The notes below the pieces were generated by a model, which searched no databases, was not told the DNA's origin, and worked only from the letters and a program-made list of their open reading frames with translations. A DNA stretch of 64,000 bases from Planctomycetaceae bacterium. Lineage in GTDB: Bacteria > Planctomycetota > Planctomycetia > Planctomycetales > Planctomycetaceae. The stretch covers positions 186,001-250,000 of the forward strand of contig JACKHO010000002.1 of the NCBI GenBank assembly GCA_020638955.1. The letters run 5' to 3'. Positions 1 to 8,964 of this stretch are shown one piece after another. Both the position numbers and the translations under genes were made by a program. Numbering within the stretch: the stretch's first letter is position 1; the number at the start of each line of letters is the position of its first letter.

Positions 1-1979
1 TCATCTGCAGCGGCAATATCCTGTTCGAAATCAAGCACCTCGAACACCTTGTCGTCCAGATGAAGTTTTCCCTGCTCAACCAACTGCAGAATGGCGATTG
101 CCGTAATGGGCTTCGAAACACTGGCAATGCGGAACAAACTCTCCGTCGTGACCGGTTCTTTCGCAGCAATATCTGCGCAGCCATAGCCGCGTGCGTAGAC
201 GAGTTGGCCACCCTTGGTGAACGCTACCGAAACTCCAGGCACGTGGTGCTCTTTCATGAATTCGCGGAGCAATTCGTCGATTTGTGAAACCGACGGACCA
301 TGAGCTTCTGAAGCAACATTCCACGCCGCTGATTCCTCCTTGTAGCCTGGACCACGCAGCACGCGTCCGGGACGGGCGTCGGTTTGTTTTCCATCCTGCA
401 GGACAAGGCTGCCATTTACAATGACATGCTGCATTCCTTCTGAGAGGGCGTGAGGATCAACGAAGTTGGCATGGTCGGTAAGTTGTTCGTAGTCAAACAC
501 AATGACATCGGCTGCCATGCCAACGGCGATTCGGCCACGGTCGTAAGCAAGAATGTCATTCGCCGCGACCGCACTCGCCTGCGAGACGGCCTGTTCCAGT
601 GAGATTGCACCGAGGTCACGCACGTAACGTGAAAGCATGCGAGGGAACGAACCAAACGCCCGAGGATGCGAAGCGATCCGACCACCACCGGCGGGACCAA
701 CGTCGGTGCAGAACGAGACGAACTCCTGCTGCATGGCCAGGATTTTGTTGGCGTCGGTCATGGTTTCCGGCAGTGCAAACGCTCCGGCCTGGACCAAGTT
801 AAAGAAGGTGTCCCAGGGATCTTCGTTGTGAGCCTTGGCAATTGCGGCGACGGAGAGACCGTCCTGCGGCTTGTAACGAGGGACATTCGTGCTGCCAATG
901 ACAATGCGGTTCCAGTCGTAGCTCGCGTGCCGATACCAGTTTTCCCAGCCGTCGGTGGTCTCCATTTCTCGCCGAATTTCGGCGCGAAGCTCGGGATCAT
1001 CCAGTCGGGCTCGGAGTTTGTCATACCCTTCGGTGAAGTGCCGGGGATGAATAAGAGCCGCAATACCCAATCCGTTATTCACATAAGGATAAATGTCAGC
1101 GGTGACCTGTTGGCCCGTCGCGCGGGCCGCTTTGATGCGGGCAATGGCGAGTGGCATCTTTCCCCAGTTCTGCCGTCCCGCCGCTTTCAAGTGAAAAATG
1201 TGTACGGGCGTTTTCGCCATTTGGCCGATTTCAATGGCCTCGTCTATTGCTTCGAGCAGCCGGTCCCCTTCATTTCGCATATGCGTGTAGTAGCGGCCAC
1301 CGTATTCTCCTGCCGCTGCTGACAGGGCTGCGATTTCTTCCATTTCCGCATAAACGGCTGGCGGATAAATGAGTGCCGTCGAGACTCCAATAGCCCCGGC
1401 CTCCATGCCTTCGCGAACCAGCTGCCGCATTTGTTCGAGCTCCGCCTCTGTGGGGCGACGGTCCACTTCGCCCAGTACGATTTCCCGGACCTGCGTGTGA
1501 CCGACTGTCTGCACCATGTTGACCGGCAGCCCCTGCATGTCGACCAGCGCGAAGTATTCCGCCATGGTGGTATAGCCCTGACGGACCTCCTGAGACGTAC
1601 TCAGCGGCGCGGCCGATCCACCTTCGCCTGCATTAATAGTGGTAATGCCCTGCGTCAGCAAATTGATAGCCGTCTTGGGATCATCCAGCATGGGCGAGGC
1701 CGTTTGCCCCATCATGTCGATGAAGCCCGGAGCGACGACCAGGCCCTTCGCCTCAATGACCACCTTCCCTTCGTCCGCCGCAAGATGCCCAATGCGGATG
1801 ATTTTGCCATTGGCAATGCCGACATCAGCCACATACCACGGGGCACCACTGCCATCGACGACTTTGCCGCCGCGGATGACAATGTCCAACGACTGTGCAA
1901 ACGTCATTTGTGGGCTCAGTACAAGGGAAACAGCGGCGACCAATAGAAATCGACAAAAGTGCGAAACGTGCATGTGCAT
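1..1979 (-). CDS. N-acyl-D-amino-acid deacylase (amidohydrolase) fused to a class C beta-lactamase-like domain, partial
   Basis: I translated this frame by hand from an ATG at 1979 and it stays open to the left edge, so the C-terminus is missing. A signal peptide (about residues 1-29, ending TFAQ) is followed by an amidohydrolase of the D-aminoacylase type: IRGGKVVDGSG near the start, then VAPGFID, VHIFHLKAAG, TADIYPY, and the closing segment RPGRVLRGPGY near residue 545. A serine hydrolase domain begins near residue 555, with HHVPGVSVAF and the SxxK motif SVSK near residue 620, as in class C beta-lactamase/DD-peptidase proteins. In family members the segment after GFID carries a metal-binding HxH; here it reads GFIDMMGQT, so those ligands are absent. 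The stop of the upstream esterase is 49 bp away, so they are probably co-transcribed. A role in cleaving D-amino-acid amides or peptidoglycan-like peptides is inferred. A second ATG lies two codons in (1973). Confidence 0.8.
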   Translation of the reverse strand, partial: MHMHVSHFCRFLLVAAVSLVLSPQMTFAQSLDIVIRGGKVVDGSGAPWYVADVGIANGKIIRIGHLAADEGKVVIEAKGLVVAPGFIDMMGQTASPMLDDPKTAINLLTQGITTINAGEGGSAAPLSTSQEVRQGYTTMAEYFALVDMQGLPVNMVQTVGHTQVREIVLGEVDRRPTEAELEQMRQLVREGMEAGAIGVSTALIYPPAVYAEMEEIAALSAAAGEYGGRYYTHMRNEGDRLLEAIDEAIEIGQMAKTPVHIFHLKAAGRQNWGKMPLAIARIKAARATGQQVTADIYPYVNNGLGIAALIHPRHFTEGYDKLRARLDDPELRAEIRREMETTDGWENWYRHASYDWNRIVIGSTNVPRYKPQDGLSVAAIAKAHNEDPWDTFFNLVQAGAFALPETMTDANKILAMQQEFVSFCTDVGPAGGGRIASHPRAFGSFPRMLSRYVRDLGAISLEQAVSQASAVAANDILAYDRGRIAVGMAADVIVFDYEQLTDHANFVDPHALSEGMQHVIVNGSLVLQDGKQTDARPGRVLRGPGYKEESAAWNVASEAHGPSVSQIDELLREFMKEHHVPGVSVAFTKGGQLVYARGYGCADIAAKEPVTTESLFRIASVSKPITAIAILQLVEQGKLHLDDKVFEVLDFEQDIAAAD

Positions 1980-2028
1980 CCCCTGGTGACCAGATGAGGG
2001 TTGTCGTTCGAACAAGTTGAGCGTCTGG

Positions 2029-2925
2029 TTACGGCGCCAACAAGTGTGTCTGCACAAACTCCACCGCCCGTGCGCTGACGGCATCCCCCGCACCAGCTAC
2101 GCCATGATTGGCCCCGGGAATGACGACGAGTTCCGAAGTTGCTTTCAAATCTGACAACTTCTTGTGCAGGTTTTGGGCGTGTTCAATGGGGACAATGTCA
2201 TCAGCGTCGCCATGAATTTGCATGAGTGGCGGATCAAAAGCATCGGCGAACGTAATAGGTGAGACATCCACCATTCTCTGGGCGTCCATTTGGTCCGCGG
2301 GCGTTCCTGGTTCGTAACCAATGAGCTGCCGGTAGGCAGGATGCTGATGATCGATGTTCTTCAGCAAGGACCAGTCGGTCGGTCCCGCGAAACTGATTCC
2401 GCAGGCAACCCGGGATGATTGTCGTTCCACTTGATCATCTGAGGTCGGCTGAGCCACGTCGTCGTGCAGTGTGACATACGCCGTCAAATGTCCGCCAGCG
2501 GAACCGCCCGTTACGCCAATGCACGACGTGTCGATGTTCCATTCACGTGCGTTGAATCGCACGAACTGAATGGCGTGCAGACAGTCATTGACCTGTGCGG
2601 GATGGGGTGCGACGTCGGTGAAACGGTATTCCACGGAAACGGCAGAGGCTTTCTTCTCCGCCACCAGTCGCAGCACCCAGGGGGGTACGCCACGCTTTGA
2701 TCCTCCACGCCAGCCGCCGCCGTGAATGAAGACCACAACCGGCGTCGGCTTGTCCGATTCCGTCAAATAGACGTCAACACACTGGGCGGGATGGTCATTA
2801 TCGTAGGCAACGTCCGTAAACGTGGGACGCACTTGCTGCGCGACCGAAGTGTTCTCGCCAATGACGGCAAGCAGCAGGAACAACGCACACCACTTCATGG
2901 GACTGAACATGACTTGCTGATTCAT
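2029..2925 (-). CDS. Secreted alpha/beta hydrolase (esterase/lipase, BD-FAE type)
   Basis: This 298-residue protein has a signal peptide (hydrophobic about residues 11-28, ending SVAQ). The alpha/beta-hydrolase marks are HGGGW (68-72, oxyanion hole), a nucleophile elbow GGSAGG with Ser142, a GDADDIVP loop carrying the likely acid Asp, and GANHG with the catalytic His near the end. Length and motifs fit esterases that act on acylated sugars or short acyl esters. Its ATG overlaps the stop of the giant upstream gene by one base (TAATG), which indicates translational coupling. It therefore belongs to the same secreted operon as the giant dehydrogenase and the amidohydrolase. The exact substrate is unknown. 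Confidence 0.88.
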   Translation of the reverse strand: MNQQVMFSPMKWCALFLLLAVIGENTSVAQQVRPTFTDVAYDNDHPAQCVDVYLTESDKPTPVVVFIHGGGWRGGSKRGVPPWVLRLVAEKKASAVSVEYRFTDVAPHPAQVNDCLHAIQFVRFNAREWNIDTSCIGVTGGSAGGHLTAYVTLHDDVAQPTSDDQVERQSSRVACGISFAGPTDWSLLKNIDHQHPAYRQLIGYEPGTPADQMDAQRMVDVSPITFADAFDPPLMQIHGDADDIVPIEHAQNLHKKLSDLKATSELVVIPGANHGVAGAGDAVSARAVEFVQTHLLAP

Positions 2926-5900
2926 TATTGGGCCGCCCCTTCCTCATGCTCTTCGGAGTGAAGGACTTCCAGTTGAATGTTGCGGTAGCGAACTTCCGTT
3001 GCGCCGCCACTGTGCAGTTGAAACGCGATAATGCCTCGTTCAGCGCCGGCGGGATCATCCAAGTCGACACACGGCTGACCATTGATGAATGTCCGAATGT
3101 GATGATGTTCGGCAATGACCTCATACGTGTTCCATTCGCCGGGCTTCATGTGCGCTTCACCGGACTTGTCCCACAGGAGTGCGCGGCCATGTTCTTCGTA
3201 GAGCTTGCCCCACCAGCCGGCACCGATGTCGGCCTGATAGCCACTGACTTCACCTTTCTCGGCTTTGCTGCGGAACTGAATGCCGCTGTTACCTGCGTTG
3301 TCGACAAGTTTCACCTCCAGTGTGAGATGGAAGTTCTCGACTGCCAAATCACTGACAATCCACTCGTTCCGTTTCAGCCCATCCGTCCGGCCGACCAGTT
3401 CACCGTTTTCCACGGACCACAGACCTTCAGTGCCCGACCACCCTGCGAGGTCCTGTCCATTGAACATTGCTGCGGCATTGTCTGGAGTGGCCAGCATGGG
3501 GGTTTGCTGTTTCCCCTGCAGGTAGGCGATGAGCGAACGCACCTGGTGCGGCGTGAATTGCTTCAGCTGATCGTCCGGCATCATGGACTGTTCGCTCACA
3601 GCGCGTTCTTCGATTTCCGCTTTCGGAATGACGACAGGAGCATCAGCCGTTTGCAGGGTAATCGAGTTCTTGTCTTCGGCTTTAACGAGACCCGTCACAA
3701 TACGACCGTTGGTCGTGGCAATAATTGTGGGCCGATACTCGTTCGCCATGACCGAGCTGGGGTCCACAATATTGCTGGCCAAGTAGTCGATATTGGCCCG
3801 GTTCGAACCGGTGAGATCGGGGCCGACTTTGTTCCCGACGCCATACAGCGTGTGACATTTCATGCAGGTCTTTCCAAAGATTGCTCGTCCCAGTTCTGCG
3901 TCGGCTGGCGGCAATTCTTCCGAGGCAACAAGAGCTTTCAGCTCCGCAATCATTTTGAGTTTGTCCGCCGCTGATTCCCGGGCAGTACCCCATACCGATT
4001 TGAGCATGGAGTTAATGTCTTCGTTCTTCAGGAACTGCAACTGACGCACCAGATCGGCCGTCAGGTCAGTCCCGGCAATTTGCTTGGCCTCAATGGCCTT
4101 GAGGACCGACATACCGGTCGCAGTACGTGAACACAACGTGTCGAGTGCCATACGCCGCTGTGTTGGCGAAAGCTTTGCGTATGCTTCCAGCAGCGCTGGT
4201 CCGATGGATGGGTCGTCGTATTGTGCCATCCCGCGAATGGCTGCTTCGCGAATGGAGTCAGTCGCCGAGAGCAGAGACTTCAGCGTCGGCACCAGTCCGG
4301 GGTCATTGGCATCGAGCAGTGAATTGAGGGCGACCAGCCGGGCTGAAGCGTCACCGTCATTGTCCTCAATTCGAGACCGCATGGCCGCCAGCGCGGCTTC
4401 ATCACCGAAGGTCACGCCGAGCGCTGTCGTTTGCAATTGCACTTCCCGGTTTTCGCTTTGCAGTAGTCCTGACGAGACGGTGCTCCAGCCTTCCGGCGCT
4501 TTCACGCGGCGCTGGCCTTTGAGGCTGGACCGGATGGCCTGCAAGAAAGTTAGTCGCATTTCATCGGAGTCTGCATCTCGTAGTCCGTTCACCAGAATGG
4601 CCAACGCGTCTCCTGTGTTTGAACTACCAATCCGACGCAGCATGAACTCGCGCAGCAGCGGGATGTTGTTTCCAGCGGCCATGGCGAGTGCCAGGGCCCG
4701 ATTGGGATCGACGTCGGCCAGCGGTTCGGCCGCATACCAGTACATGAGTGGCAAGTTGTGGTCGTTCGCATCATCGGAATGTGACGTGAGCCCGGCTAAT
4801 ACATCCCAGCGCTGCTCGGCAGGGAGTATCTGAGCCGCCGAGGCGAGGTAGAGCCGAGTGACTTGCGAGGCATCTTCACGTGAAAGTTTCACCACTGAGG
4901 CCAGCAATTCGTCCGGCAGCGCTCCGCCAGTGGCTTCCATTGCCAGTTGAACGGCCCAGCCGCGAACGTATGGGCTTTCATCAGCAAGCATTTGCTGAAC
5001 CGTCTCGACCGACAATCTGCCGATGACGTGCAGTGCCCAGGCAGCGCGCAGGCGGCGCGTTTCGTCTTCGTTCTCTCGCACGACACCTTCGAGATATTCA
5101 ACAGCGGTTCCATCGACGCCTTTGGCCGCGTCGCGTTCCTGCAAGTTCCGACGTGCATGACGCACATACCAGTCGTTCTCGCTGAGCACGAGCTTGGCCA
5201 GTTCCAAGTCGGAAGCCTGAGCGAAATCAATGGTCGGAACCGACGACTTCGATGGTCCGTAGCAAACCTTGTAAATACGACCATTCGTGCGGTCGTGAAT
5301 TTCTGGTTCGCCGCGGTGACACGCCTGCATGTCGTACCAGTCAATCATCCAGGCGTTGCCGTCCGGTCCGTAACGAATGTTGAGAATTTGCGAGGCCTTG
5401 TCACCGGTCAGCAAAAAGTCTGGACCGTGGCTGCCAATGTAACCCGAACCATTCGGCTTCAGGACATCCATGTTCAGCCGCTGGCCGTGGATGTTGTTCA
5501 TGAAGATTTGGTTGCGGTACTCCGCCGGCCACAACCCACCGAGGTAAATCATGGCTCCGGCGTGAGCATGGCCTCCGCCGGCTGCGTCGGACTTGCTGTT
5601 ACCGCCGTGAGGAGTCGCTCCCAGATAATGGCGGTGATCAGCAATGGTGACAATGTCCTGGTAGGTGTAAGGATTAAAGTGCTGTCCACCCTGCCGCTGA
5701 TAACGACCTCCCTGAATCATGTGATACAGGTGCGGAATCACACAGGCCGTAATGAAGGCCTGTCCCTGATCATTGAAATCGACGCCCCAGGGGTTACTGG
5801 TGCCATGAGCGAAAATGTCGAACTCATGCCGCAAAGGATGGTACCGCCACACCGCACAATTGAACGGAATTCGTGCTTCATCTGGAGTTCCGGGCTTTCC

Positions 5901-8744
5901 AACGCGTGAATGCGTAAATACGCCGTGGCAACCATACAGCCAACCATCTGGTCCCCAGATGAAGGCGTTGAGTGTTTCGTGCGTGTCCTGATATCCCCAA
6001 CCGTCCAGCAAGATTTCGGGCTCTGAGTCTGGTTCATCGTCGCCGTCCCTGTCCGGGATGAACATGAAGTACGGAGCCGCTCCGACCCACACGCCGCCGA
6101 AACCAACTTCCAGACCACTGACCAAGTTCAGCCCTTCAATAAACACCTTCTGCTTATCGAGCGAGCCATCGCCGTCGGTGTCTTCAAAAATCAAAATGCG
6201 GTCACGGCCCTTTCCCTCTGGTGCACGACGCGGATACTCATACGCTTCGGCAATCCAAACGCGGCCGCGGTCATCAATGGCCATGGCAATGGGCTGTTTT
6301 ACTTGCGGCTCTGAGGCACCGACAACGACATTGAAACCTTCTGGAAGTTTCATGGCCTGTGCGGCTTCAATGGCTTTCAGACCAGCGAACGGATATTCAT
6401 CGGGGACCAATGCCACAACTGGGGGCGTGAGTTGACCGGGGCGTTCCTGATGCAATCGCAAGTGGTCGAAATTCAAATGCCCCCAACCACCCTTGTGACC
6501 ATCAACCAGTCGCACGAAGACTTCTTTTCCGGCGTGTGCACGCAGGTCGACAACAATCCGTTGCATGGTTTCATTGTTGTTGCCGACCGTCTTGTAAATG
6601 ACTTCATTCGTATCTTTGCGGACGAGTTCAGCCCGCGTGTTGTCTCCATCGCCCCCATTGAACAGGAACGAGGCGTAGGGATGTGCCACGACAAATGGAA
6701 CTGACGTCAGTGTGCCGACGCGTGTGTCGCCGAATTTCTCATATCCACCAATCCAGTATTTCCCGGCGTGGTTGCTCTTCATGTCGGTGCGCCGCGTGTT
6801 GACGGTATCCCCTTCGATAGGTTGACCTTCAAACGCATCACCGTCGGCGGTCCAGTCGGTCAAGTCGCCCGTCTCAAAGTCGAGGTTGAGTTCCTTACCG
6901 TCCGCTGATTTGGCTTTCACTCCTTCGTTGGTCTTCGCAACCTTTGGTTTCGGAACCGGCTTTCCGGCGACGAAGGAACCATCTGGCTGTTTGATGCGCA
7001 AATAGTCGATGGCCACCATGTAGGCTTTTGCCGCCTGTGGGTTCGCCCCGACAATTTGAATGGACAACGTGTGCCGTTTTCCTTCGACTGCGAGTTTCGG
7101 GAACGACAACACGCCGGTTGTAATGACTTCGGTGTCGTAGAGGTCGATGGGCTCGCCAAGTGGCTTGTCGTCCAATTTGAGTTGCACAATCCCGTAATCC
7201 CGTGCACAGGTCAGGACAATGTCAAAGTCGACGGTGCCGGTGAATTCGGGCAGGTCGACGCTCAACGTGTCGCCGGGCCGGGCACCCGTCCACCATAGCT
7301 GCGAGGCGTTGCTCCAGCGGTCGGCCTTGAAATTCTTCATGTCCTGCGACTTGGCACTTCCGCCGGTGACTGCCACCTCCAGGACTTCCCCTTCAATCGC
7401 ACCTTCGGCGAGGCCCGTCTTCTCGCTCAGTTTTGACTTTGGTCCGCGTTTGGCATCGGCTGTATCAACCTTTGTCAGCTTCGGGCCTTCGTACACCTTG
7501 GGCTGTGCCGCGAGCCACTTTGCTTCGTCGACTTCCTGTACCTGATGCGTCAGCACGTGCGATCCGAGCATCCCGCCAACCACGATATCTGGAAGATGGT
7601 CTCCATTCACATCGACCACGGAAATCTGTCGGCCAATTCCTGAGGAGTCGGCGGCGAGATATGGCACCCAGTCGACTCCTTCTGCCGTTCGCACCAGCTT
7701 GAACCAGTAGACGACGGCTCCGGCATCCCACATGGGACTTTGTTTGTGATGCGACCAGTAGGTCTTGCCCGTCACAATGTCTTTCAGCCCGTCACCATCC
7801 ATGTCGACCAGCGCCACGGAGTGCAGTTCGCTGACGACGAGTCCATACTTATTCTCGGAAGCGTGCTCTCCCATAATGAGATGGTGCTTGAAGGAAACTT
7901 CGTCCCCCTCCTGTACCTGCTCATACCAGCCGAGACCGAACTCATGTGCTTTGTGGCTCGTGATAATGTCGTTGTCACCATCACCGTCGACGTCGTAGGC
8001 GTACATTTCCGCGCCGCCGTATCCGGTGGTGAATGAGACTTCATGCTGCTGCCAGCGGGAGTTCTTGGCGTCTTTAGCTGGCTGCTCGAACCAGCCGCCG
8101 GGATGAATAATGTCCATGCGGCCATCACCATTCACGTCACCAATGCCTAATCCGTGACCGAACCGGCCCGCCGTGATTTGCTCCGAAATGGCATGAAAAC
8201 TCCACTTGTCAAATGGCTCGTCCCAGTTCACTGTGACAAAACCAAAGTGTCCGTCGCGGGTACAGACCAGTTCGGGACGTTCGTCATCGACAATATTCAC
8301 GAACTGTGGTGATTCGTTCGAAACCCAATCGAACACTTCATGCTTCTTCCAGTGCGAGCCAAGCCCTGCCTCCCCGGGATTCTCGTACACATACGCAGGC
8401 GTACCTGGAAACCCGGCGGTGAGCACGTCATTCCAGCCGTCTCCGTTGAAGTCGTAAATCCAGTTGAAGAAGTTGTCGGCGTATCCGTTCACATTCTGAG
8501 GAACAGGAGCGTAGATTTCGTGCTTCGCTTTGAAGTCGGGCCCGGCAAACCAGTAGGGACCGTAGACGACGTCGGCGTTGCCATCTTTGTTGATGTCTCC
8601 AGCGTTCGCTCCTTCGGAGAAGTAAACGTCAGTCAATCGCTGACTCTGAAAGGTATGCACCTGATGTTCAGCAAATGCCGAACTTCCAACGCACAGAAGT
8701 GAACCAACAACAAACAGGCGGGCGCGCAGAAAAAGTGAATTCAT
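2925..8744 (-). CDS. Giant secreted FG-GAP / dehydrogenase / HEAT / cytochrome c / DUF1080 protein
   Basis: The protein has about 1,939 residues from the ATG at 8744, which gives a clean signal peptide ending SSAFA. An in-frame start at 8777 would add 11 residues without signal character. Order along the chain: FG-GAP/VCBS repeats with many DVNGDG and DVDGDGD calcium loops (about 30-415); two beta-sandwich, carbohydrate-binding-like stretches (about 455-790); a PVC-type membrane-bound dehydrogenase propeller related to PQQ-dependent sugar dehydrogenases (about 810-1200); HEAT-like repeats (about 1210-1580); a c-type cytochrome with CMKCH near residue 1627 and the distal segment VGPDLTG; and a C-terminal DUF1080 domain starting FNGQDLAGW (about 1755-1930). 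This suggests a periplasmic or surface enzyme that binds, oxidises or hydrolyses a sugar and passes electrons to a c-haem. Substrate is unknown. Most family members carry only a subset of these domains. Confidence 0.88.
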   Translation of the reverse strand: MNSLFLRARLFVVGSLLCVGSSAFAEHQVHTFQSQRLTDVYFSEGANAGDINKDGNADVVYGPYWFAGPDFKAKHEIYAPVPQNVNGYADNFFNWIYDFNGDGWNDVLTAGFPGTPAYVYENPGEAGLGSHWKKHEVFDWVSNESPQFVNIVDDERPELVCTRDGHFGFVTVNWDEPFDKWSFHAISEQITAGRFGHGLGIGDVNGDGRMDIIHPGGWFEQPAKDAKNSRWQQHEVSFTTGYGGAEMYAYDVDGDGDNDIITSHKAHEFGLGWYEQVQEGDEVSFKHHLIMGEHASENKYGLVVSELHSVALVDMDGDGLKDIVTGKTYWSHHKQSPMWDAGAVVYWFKLVRTAEGVDWVPYLAADSSGIGRQISVVDVNGDHLPDIVVGGMLGSHVLTHQVQEVDEAKWLAAQPKVYEGPKLTKVDTADAKRGPKSKLSEKTGLAEGAIEGEVLEVAVTGGSAKSQDMKNFKADRWSNASQLWWTGARPGDTLSVDLPEFTGTVDFDIVLTCARDYGIVQLKLDDKPLGEPIDLYDTEVITTGVLSFPKLAVEGKRHTLSIQIVGANPQAAKAYMVAIDYLRIKQPDGSFVAGKPVPKPKVAKTNEGVKAKSADGKELNLDFETGDLTDWTADGDAFEGQPIEGDTVNTRRTDMKSNHAGKYWIGGYEKFGDTRVGTLTSVPFVVAHPYASFLFNGGDGDNTRAELVRKDTNEVIYKTVGNNNETMQRIVVDLRAHAGKEVFVRLVDGHKGGWGHLNFDHLRLHQERPGQLTPPVVALVPDEYPFAGLKAIEAAQAMKLPEGFNVVVGASEPQVKQPIAMAIDDRGRVWIAEAYEYPRRAPEGKGRDRILIFEDTDGDGSLDKQKVFIEGLNLVSGLEVGFGGVWVGAAPYFMFIPDRDGDDEPDSEPEILLDGWGYQDTHETLNAFIWGPDGWLYGCHGVFTHSRVGKPGTPDEARIPFNCAVWRYHPLRHEFDIFAHGTSNPWGVDFNDQGQAFITACVIPHLYHMIQGGRYQRQGGQHFNPYTYQDIVTIADHRHYLGATPHGGNSKSDAAGGGHAHAGAMIYLGGLWPAEYRNQIFMNNIHGQRLNMDVLKPNGSGYIGSHGPDFLLTGDKASQILNIRYGPDGNAWMIDWYDMQACHRGEPEIHDRTNGRIYKVCYGPSKSSVPTIDFAQASDLELAKLVLSENDWYVRHARRNLQERDAAKGVDGTAVEYLEGVVRENEDETRRLRAAWALHVIGRLSVETVQQMLADESPYVRGWAVQLAMEATGGALPDELLASVVKLSREDASQVTRLYLASAAQILPAEQRWDVLAGLTSHSDDANDHNLPLMYWYAAEPLADVDPNRALALAMAAGNNIPLLREFMLRRIGSSNTGDALAILVNGLRDADSDEMRLTFLQAIRSSLKGQRRVKAPEGWSTVSSGLLQSENREVQLQTTALGVTFGDEAALAAMRSRIEDNDGDASARLVALNSLLDANDPGLVPTLKSLLSATDSIREAAIRGMAQYDDPSIGPALLEAYAKLSPTQRRMALDTLCSRTATGMSVLKAIEAKQIAGTDLTADLVRQLQFLKNEDINSMLKSVWGTARESAADKLKMIAELKALVASEELPPADAELGRAIFGKTCMKCHTLYGVGNKVGPDLTGSNRANIDYLASNIVDPSSVMANEYRPTIIATTNGRIVTGLVKAEDKNSITLQTADAPVVIPKAEIEERAVSEQSMMPDDQLKQFTPHQVRSLIAYLQGKQQTPMLATPDNAAAMFNGQDLAGWSGTEGLWSVENGELVGRTDGLKRNEWIVSDLAVENFHLTLEVKLVDNAGNSGIQFRSKAEKGEVSGYQADIGAGWWGKLYEEHGRALLWDKSGEAHMKPGEWNTYEVIAEHHHIRTFINGQPCVDLDDPAGAERGIIAFQLHSGGATEVRYRNIQLEVLHSEEHEEGAAQ

Positions 8745-8964
8745 TGATTCCAATCCAGGTAACCAGGGCAGGCTCAATTAAGATTCGAAATGGTAGCACG
8801 CGGTGAACGAGAAGTGCGAGCAACCCGCACCGCCCGTCGGACATTCGAAGCCTCAGAGTGACCGGTGTTGTCGCACACGCGTATCTGTTCCGTTACGATG
8901 ACTTGCATCTCTTCTTCATTATGCCGTTCCACTTTCCACTCCTTTTTGAACCATTGTTCCTGCC

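Noticed and set aside
4084..5909. Long plus-strand open frames inside the giant dehydrogenase gene
   Set aside because: They lie opposite a gene with clear domains, are compositionally Ser/Arg/Val-rich like shadows, and carry no motif.
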